From contig JBBPTG010000007.1 of assembly GCA_038093975.1 (NCBI GenBank), positions 1-64,000 on the forward strand: DNA of 64,000 nucleotides, read 5' to 3'. Under the pieces are notes generated by a model. The model ran no database searches. It was not told the DNA's origin and saw only the letters and a list, made by a program, of their open reading frames with translations. The translations under genes were made by a program, and so were the position numbers. Below, piece after piece: positions 56,801 to 64,000 of this stretch (positions within the stretch are counted from its first letter, which is position 1; the number at the start of each line of letters is the position of its first letter). This DNA comes from Chalciporus piperatus (Eukaryota > Basidiomycota > Agaricomycetes > Boletales > Boletaceae).

Positions 56801-59800
56801 CGGTCCTACTTATCTGTGTTCCATCGATGAGAGTTCCCTGCTCACGATCCTCGGACAGCGGTGTGAATGTCCCTCGGAGCTCCGAATTTTGGTTCTGCAT
56901 GCAGATGTGCATACACAAACGGTAGGAACAACCCGTCATCGACCCGGAGAGACACGAGTTGATAGAAAAATGTTGAGACACAGAAATGAACGACATGCCC
57001 TGGCGCGTAGCGTATACCTTGTGTGTGACGGCGTCAACAACGCCTTGGCGTAATGTTGTGGATCGCCTTCATCTCAAAAAAGAGTCGATCTGAGGGAAGT
57101 CAGGAGGTTACAACCCAGTGGAGTCAAGCTCATCTGATGCTTCCACGTCATACGAAGAGCGAAGGCTCGGCAAATGCGTGGCCAGTACAAGGGTTGCGGT
57201 TTAATTGGACCAAGCTCGAGGAACATTGAGCCTGGATATATGTAGTAGGCACGGTGCCTCGAAGAGACAGAGAGCGCTGACGTGTCCTTGTCATCATGCC
57301 CAACCTCCCGTTATCTGAGCAGTCATATGAGCAAGCATAACCAGGGAAACACGTACCAGATGACTTTATCATGGAAGCGTGTTCTGTCGCTTGGATGATG
57401 ATAGTCCTTCTTTGGTTCGCGGCATTACATGCTACGACCGAAAGAGTTTAGTGCTGGACAACTGTAGATACTACGTTCGAAATGCATGACCTGTATTGCT
57501 GTTTCATTTCTTGGCTCCATGAAAGAACACGAGGACGATGCGAAAACGCTAGAAGCCACTCGGCAGCAACAGGATGCAGCCAGCTGGAGACCGTGGGCGA
57601 TATAAGAAGATCACATTGCACATCGCCTGGAACTCTCTTTTTCGCTGTCCTGGGCGTCTTTCCCTTCCTCTCACTTCCACCGCCTCCGAGTCGCTGCACA
57701 TCGAGCAACGCCAACGCCATTGTCCTACTTACGACTTGTCTAGCCACTCGGACCACCCACTGACACGACCCGGGATTCAAGTGCAGTTGCTCTCAGACCT
57801 CAATACCGATATCGATACGGTCTTTTCAACATCCAACTTGAACAAGCAATTTCTCGTCCCACGACCCACACCAAACTTTCCACCCTTGGCGGTTGCAAGT
57901 TTGAAAATGGACTTTGTCGCGATCTTCTCGGCAAGTCTGTCACATCCCTGTCACCACACGACTGTCAGTCAACTCACCGAATCACATCGCCTGTATGTAG
58001 CAACATTACAGTATCCTCGTTGCCAGCAGCACTCGTGCCCGGCGACGCGATGCGCCTTGCCATCACAACTGTCGCCCGTCATCGAGTTGTCCAACTTGTT
58101 TACTAAGACCAAACCCTCGGTCGGTCTTCGACAAACGTTGACAGCCCATCATTCTACCATTGCCGAATTCCCCGCAGTCTCTGGGGGTCTCCCCACCAGT
58201 TAAACCTCAGCCCGGCACGACAAAACGGCGCGTTTTCTGATAAGAAAACCCGTGCTTTCTAGCCCCGCATCGACTGAGAATCGGATTCCTCAGGATCTCA
58301 CCTCATTTCACGCAGCAGTTGCTTTATCCACATTCGGATGGACGCTTCGGCTGTCTCGGATCTGGCCTTGTACTTATGGTTTTCCCCCTCAGGAATCGCT
58401 AGATATGCTCATCTGCAATAACGCGGTTGCGTCGTTACGTCGTCGAACCCCACACACGGCCCGGAACCAGCATCACTTCTTAGCAGAACAGATTACTCAC
58501 ACTGTTGGTGTTCCCCCTATGTGTCATCCCATCCCATTGTCCTTGTACTATGATGCGTGGCAGCCTGTAGCGACGCATGGCTACCTCAGCAAGCTGAGTG
58601 CCACGTTCTGCATTCACTATTTTCCCAGGTCTTCCCACCTTGTCAAGCGATGTCTACAGTACACAGATATGGACATTTTACGCCGCAAGACATTTTGTTG
58701 AAGTAAGTTTGGTCTCCGGGTCATCGATATTGTATATTAATATTGATAATACTAATCAGCGTCATCAGCTTATCTTCCGATCGTATAGCGAATGGTCGCC
58801 TCGGAGATCGGGAACTATATCTGTTCCCAATTCTGAGTTCTGAGTCAGTCATTGAATCTTGTGTTCTGCCATTCGGTCGTCTGCGGTTGTCTATCGCGAA
58901 AGTAACACGAGTTTATCAACAGACGCATGCTCGTATCTATCTCGATCGTTATAGACTTCATATCGTGTCAATTCTGACATGTCGCATCGCCTCCAGTTAT
59001 TTCTCACGATCAGTCAAAACGAAGACGACCGAACTAGTTTCCAGGGGACGGGACCAATGGCGCGGACGCGAACACGAACGCGATCGACCAATGAACATCG
59101 CTGCCACCGCAAATTGAGCGGACTCGACAACCCCCAAAGGGAGAACGACCGCCATCGATCAGTTGGTCGGTTCAAGATGGGGATGTGACCCCGGGGGTTC
59201 CACATTGTCGGTGTCTCCCATACCCACCCTCCGGATCCTCCATCCACTCTTGCACCACGACATGGTAGGACGTATGTATTTTGCCGAAGCTGACAACAAT
59301 CGCTGCATATTCATCGCTGCTCCACAGCAAGGACGCGTACCTTGTTTTGCATGTTTACGTGTGTCTATCAAGTTGACAAGTTCGGGGATTCGCGCAACGT
59401 CCGCTCTCTGCCGGTCTTGCCAGCATATTTCTGTCAAATTTTGTTCGACAGGATCTGCGGACTCCTATCCAGGTTGTAAAACGTGTCGCATTTCGCTTAC
59501 CCTGCGCTCTCAGGCTCACCGTTGTACGACGTCAGACAGGTACTTTGAACGAGCAACATCTTAAACCCGAGCACTGATGTCAACAAACACGCTTTTGATC
59601 GAACACACGACCCCATCTACTCTTCTCCCCTACCCACACTCTTCTCCCCCACCTGACTCACGAAATGGGAGGGTCCCAAGTCAAAAGCGCAGTATCACCA
59701 TCGTTCTCCAAATCGCGTGAATTCGAACCCGGGTTTTGAGTTATAGTTTCCACTTACGCTCTGGTTACCTGATTGAACGCCGGTGCGTAAAAACGTTGAT

Positions 59801-62800
59801 TTCCAGCTATCTCCCCATCTAGAAATCCGCCATGCCAGCGCATGTTGACACTTGTTTTTGATTTTGATTCCGTGATACGTATGACAAGACAAGCTATGCA
59901 CATATGGATGTCGTCGGTCCTATTTATCGAGTGGGGACGACGACCCCCCCCTTCGGATAAACTTAGGTGAAACAAAACGAGGGCGATTGATTGTTTTCAC
60001 ACGTCTTCACACGTGTGGACATGGAAACGGAGATGGACGGGCAGGGCGGGACTCGCAGCACACGGTACGGCCGAGTATGGTTGTCGCTGTCAACGACGCT
60101 CGCGATCGTTGAGTCATCGTCTCGTCTCGCGAGCTGTCTAACTGCTGTATATCAACGCATAAGTATGGGGCTGTCAAAACAGGTCGATAATCAGCGTGCT
60201 CTGTCGATGTGACTACGTCTCATCCAGCTTTCTCGAGACGAAAAATTGTTACCGTCCTCCGTCCCTATGTTTTTTTTTTTTTTTTTGAACCTTGCCATCT
60301 CTATTCCCTCCGACGTTATAGGAAGGAATCGCCTAACCGATCATATCGATGACGTGGGGATCAGGTCAGATATACTACTGTCACATTCCCTCCTTGTCAT
60401 TTTGTCAACATGAATGCAGTGTTTGTATGTACCAGTAACAAAAAGTGCGCATTCGCGAACTCTCTTAGAATTCTAGGTTCCGACAGACGACAAGTTTGTT
60501 TGACAGCGCCAGCTGGATGACTACCGGTACATATACGAGTACACACACCTTGCATAAGTGTATGTAGTAGTAATGGGATCGTTTCATTGGTTCGATGAAA
60601 AAAACGCCACGGACCTTGTCGATCGTCGTCACCCTCAAACTCAAATCATCTAAGCTGTCCGAGTCCCCGACGAAGATAAGTTTCATACGTCGGTACGAAG
60701 CGAGGTCCGAAATCCGAAATCCGAATCTAACAGTCACTTTTCTTTCGTCGTCAAGTACTCATCGCTATCCTGTCTTACTTGTATATTCTCTCTTTGGAGT
60801 ACAGTAACCGCCGGCGAGCGTCAACGAAATCGAGCTCGTCGATCGCGCGATCCCTTTCCCCAGCGCTAAACTTGTAACCCCCCCCCCCCCCATCCTCTTC
60901 CGATCAAACCCATTCCAATTTGGAGTTATGTACTTACAACCCCCGCAACGTTTTCCATTTTATCAGAGTCCAGATTTACGCCAACCGTTCAACGCGTTCG
61001 TTATCTCAGCGCATCAAATATGGAGCGACCCCCCCCCCCCCCGCTGACGGCTGTCCGAACGAGCGAGTTGGGGTAACGCGTAACGAGTCTATTTGAGGGA
61101 CATACCATACCAATACCAATACCGATACCATACCCTACATATGAGATGCTGTACAGGACTCTATCGCTGATTGGCAATTGGGGAACGAAAAATAGAGAGA
61201 GTCGGTCCGAACGAGCCGGAGAAGTCGGGATGTTTGGGGTTCCGGGGTCTGGGGTCGGTTCTGTTGTGGAGATTCTGGAATCGTTGGGGTATTTTGGATA
61301 TAGGTATACAGAATACCGGACCTCATGCGTTGCGGAGAAGGCGAGTGAGGACGACGCGCTTCGGATGCTTTGTTCCTCCCGAGCGATCGATGTCCGACGA
61401 TGTTCCGCCCGAAGGCGAATCGACTCGTTCGCGATCGTCGTCAGAGGTGAATCGGTGATGGGCACGTTGGATGATATTGCTCTTTGGAACGCCCCACCGA
61501 GGGGGCCTCGAGGCACATCCGTAGCAAATCAGAGTCGTTTGAATTCGTCAAAGCTGACTCGATGGCAGGCGTTGCTTTAGAAATTAGAACTCGCTTCTCG
61601 AGACTCTAGACCTCTTGATTCCCAAAGATCAAAGATAAAGCGAAGACGAGAGGCAGGAGACTTGTGCACGTTTATGTACGTACGTCTGGATACATGCGCG
61701 TTACCGGTCAACTGATCCCTGGGTACGATCGTGATGATGGATGACCGATCCAGGAGTTTCATTGAACACGATTAGGATGGTTTTCCTCCCACAGGTTAAC
61801 CCGCGGATTTGGATTCAGAAAGGGGCAGAAGAAGCATGGTCGAAGAAGGTCTCAGGACTGAGTGGGGTTTCATGGAACTCGAAGGTCCGTCGGTTCCGTG
61901 GTGGGCTGTGGTCCGTCTCCGTGTGTTGTCCGAATGCTTGATCAATTTGGGCCTCGACGAACGCAGTGTTTGCATCAAATCACGCTCCTGGGCCTCGTTG
62001 CGCGAAAGTTGGTAGTTCCATTTACCCGTTATCGATACTATGTATAACTCTGTTACCTCGCGCAAGGACGTCAGCATATACTTGGAGCAATATCACTTTC
62101 CCTAAGGCGGCGATCATCAAATGGCGAATGCAGTGGCTTCCATCCTATCTCGACCTGCATGCGTCATCGGGCTTCCGTGCGGCGTGCAGTGTTCGGTAGT
62201 TCGCGCCAATTTTCCTGTCCGTCGTGGGGGATGGTACAATCGTGATAGTCCATTGCGATCATCTCTTCGGCGTGTTCGCGAATTCTGGGCGTTCGGAGTG
62301 AGAGGTGGCTCATTGCGGAGTAGGTGGGGCGGAATCGGTGGTGGCGTGGAATTAGAATGTCGAAGCGTTGTGCATGCGCTCAAAAAGGTTGGCACTTGTG
62401 GGCAAATACGTCGCTTTGGGCAAAGTGTAACGGAGTATCCCTCGTGGTTGAGTTCAGTCAGACGTAGGACAGGACACCGTGCGCACGAGCATTGCGTCAT
62501 GCCAACCACGTTTTACTGAGCGGACCTGTGCCAGTAGAGTGGAGCAGACGACGCTCGATGATATGATGATAATGATATGATGGCGGTAGCTGTGGGGTCA
62601 TACTTAGATGGGGGGTTCCAGATCGGCCGGGTGGTTACGATGCTGGGTCCATGTTGGCGACGTTGAATCCTCGGTGATCAGTTTGAGTTTGGGCATTTGG
62701 CTCTTTCCAGGAACGGGGAGACCTTGCAAGCGGACAGCCAAAAATAAAAGAGGAATAGCCGGGTCGACACCCCCCTGGATCGGGACCGGTGATAATTATA

Positions 62801-62948
62801 GAATGTGGGGAAATTGAAAAATAAATAAATAAATGATAGATGGTGCCTGATATTCCCATAGTCGGACCGAGACCCCGAGAGATATTTGGTAATCGGCGGG
62901 GTATTTGTTAACGGTACTCGTCCACTGGTCAACGTTTGGTTTTTTGCG
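56801..62948. other. 6-kb gene-poor region upstream of the 62.9-kb gene
   Basis: I could not support any exon on either strand. It contains a 17-T run (60270-60286), two 14-C runs (60878-60891 and 61029-61042), a short ACCAATA-type tandem stretch near 61105-61135 and an AAAT microsatellite near 62820. Possible contents are a long promoter, 5' UTR exons or noncoding RNA of the downstream gene. Confidence 0.5.
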
Positions 62949-64000
62949 ATGGCTACCAATTATCCTTCGCTCGTCAGACAAGATGGTTTTCAGTTGCCAT
63001 CCCCGACTCACACAGCGACAACTTCAGAACCAACTTCTCCTCCTCCACAGGAAGAACCAGACGATCACAACAACCTCTTCATGCCACACAACATATCCTT
63101 CCTCCCCGAGCCTTTCAGAAAGTTTCCATCAGCTGCACAGGCTCATGCTCACCACCAGAACCAGACACAACAGATCGACTTCACTGACGAACTCGCCAGT
63201 CTGATTGACTCTCACCCACACGCTTCTTCTCACGAACGATCCACCCACTCCCGTTCCCCACACGATGATCAATACAGACACAACATCTTCGACATATCCG
63301 CACCCACCCAGAATCACCACCAGGACATCTACCAACACGACTACGCTCACTTCAACTCAACCCTCCCAGCCCTCAACTCCTCCATGCGCTACGAACCACA
63401 TCCTGATCCGCCACCCTCATTCGCGTACCGCCACTCCCCATCACCGCCAAACCGCTCCCGTTCCCGTTCTCGTGGACCTTCCGTCGGTCCCGGTCCGACT
63501 CGTTCCACCCGTCGTGAACGTCGTACGAACTCGATCTCGTCCCATGTATCAAGCACCAGTCCCCCTCCTCGTCCACACCCACATGCCATCGTGATCCCAG
63601 GGAGAACAAACCCGCTGGGCAATTTTTTCGTCCCAAACGGTACCAATCAACCACAGACGGAATACAGTCTACCCACCCCAGACTCGCTTTCTCACTCCTT
63701 CTCCCTCGCACATTCCCACTCACACCCACACCAGCAGGCACAGTACCCGTATCCAGCACCTTCGTCACCTTATTACCCATACCAGTCTGCTAACCGCGCG
63801 TCTACGCCGAGCATGGGTATATCCCCCACAGATGTTGAGACTCTGTCGAGTATTTCACTCGCTCACCACCTTGCTTCCTCTGCCCCTGCCACTGGACTTG
63901 CATCTTCCATCCACCCCTCATCCCTCCCTACTAAACCAGCCCAACCGACCACCACCACATCAAACAAGTCCGGAGACCCAGACGTTCACCTCTCCGAAAA
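62949..64000 (+). CDS. N-terminal part of a Ser/Pro/His/Gln-rich protein, possible transcription regulator
   Basis: It starts MATNYPSLVRQDGFQLPSPT and remains open for 350 codons to the window edge, so the 3' end is missing. Composition is strongly biased: His/Gln stretches (AHAHHQNQTQQ, SHSHPHQQAQYPYP), Ser/Pro-rich parts and an Arg/Ser run (NRSRSRSRG). A short hydrophobic motif DFTDELASLIDS may be a transactivation or interaction helix. No DNA-binding domain is visible yet. Such N-termini, with a long upstream noncoding region, are common in basidiomycete transcription factors, but this is inference. Confidence 0.7.
   Translation, partial: MATNYPSLVRQDGFQLPSPTHTATTSEPTSPPPQEEPDDHNNLFMPHNISFLPEPFRKFPSAAQAHAHHQNQTQQIDFTDELASLIDSHPHASSHERSTHSRSPHDDQYRHNIFDISAPTQNHHQDIYQHDYAHFNSTLPALNSSMRYEPHPDPPPSFAYRHSPSPPNRSRSRSRGPSVGPGPTRSTRRERRTNSISSHVSSTSPPPRPHPHAIVIPGRTNPLGNFFVPNGTNQPQTEYSLPTPDSLSHSFSLAHSHSHPHQQAQYPYPAPSSPYYPYQSANRASTPSMGISPTDVETLSSISLAHHLASSAPATGLASSIHPSSLPTKPAQPTTTTSNKSGDPDVHLSE

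Noticed and set aside
58252..58701. 149-codon plus-strand frame in the 6-kb spacer
   Set aside because: No domain, no coding-like composition and no splice partners.
59700..59900. possible minus-strand tRNA (GGGTTCGAATTC)
   Set aside because: The T-stem does not pair and no other arms fit.
61146..61580. 144-codon plus-strand frame with a Gly/Val-rich start
   Set aside because: Overlaps simple-sequence stretches and shows no motif; treated as chance.
1..64000. CRISPR arrays, bacterial operons, phage genes
   Set aside because: No regularly spaced direct repeats or prokaryotic gene structure; the window is clearly eukaryotic.

Overview
This window is from a filamentous basidiomycete, most likely an Agaricomycete. 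The evidence is many short spliceosomal introns (about 43-70 bp, GT-AG with CTAAC-like branch sites), a multi-exon SIN3 gene, an F-box gene, HET-domain genes and Ty1/copia and Ty3/gypsy chromovirus elements. There are no operons, Shine-Dalgarno sites or CRISPR arrays. All exon models were read by eye from splice signals, phase and comparison between paralogs inside the window; boundaries may be off by a base or two.

Layout. (1) 1-6554 is a nested retrotransposon block. The 3' half of a copia element with its LTR lies inside a gypsy chromovirus. The same gypsy gene is also split by a 468-bp solo LTR with a perfect 5-bp target duplication, and the block ends in the gypsy 3' LTR. (2) 6637-11479 is SIN3, the Sin3/Rpd3 corepressor scaffold, whose ATG is only 82 bp from that LTR. 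(3) 11692-13852 (-) is a classical HET-domain protein. (4) 14.6-56 kb is an expanded accessory cluster. It holds three long paralogs with N-terminal WD40 repeats, a TPR-like helical middle and a C-terminal HET domain (genes A, B, C), plus one WD40 fragment. Interleaved are seven AIG1/GIMAP-like P-loop GTPases with coiled-coil tails and one inverted P-loop fragment. A secreted Cys-rich protein, an F-box protein and a basic/acidic protein of unknown function also lie here. (5) About 56.3-56.8 kb is a LINE remnant. (6) 56.8-62.9 kb is a gene-poor stretch with homopolymer tracts. (7) From 62949 a low-complexity, Ser/Pro/His/Gln-rich protein runs off the end.

Candidate system. The association of AIG1-like GTPases with WD40-TPR-HET proteins looks like an allorecognition or innate-immunity locus: WD40/TPR as sensor modules, HET as a cell-death effector, and membrane- or scaffold-associated GTPases as partners. 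Two GTPases (G1, G2) end in CaaX prenylation motifs and have a changed G4 motif. Three others (G3-G5) carry a C-terminal Trp/Gly-rich repeat module. The cluster has grown by recent direct (about 3.9 kb) and inverted (about 3.4 kb) duplications and shows decay: a dead splice donor in gene C, a degenerate HET core in gene B, truncated GTPases and a WD40 fragment. All three WD40-TPR-HET genes share two successive 3-nt microexons (a Ser codon, then a Pro codon). The system-level function is inference; the domain and duplication facts are read directly.
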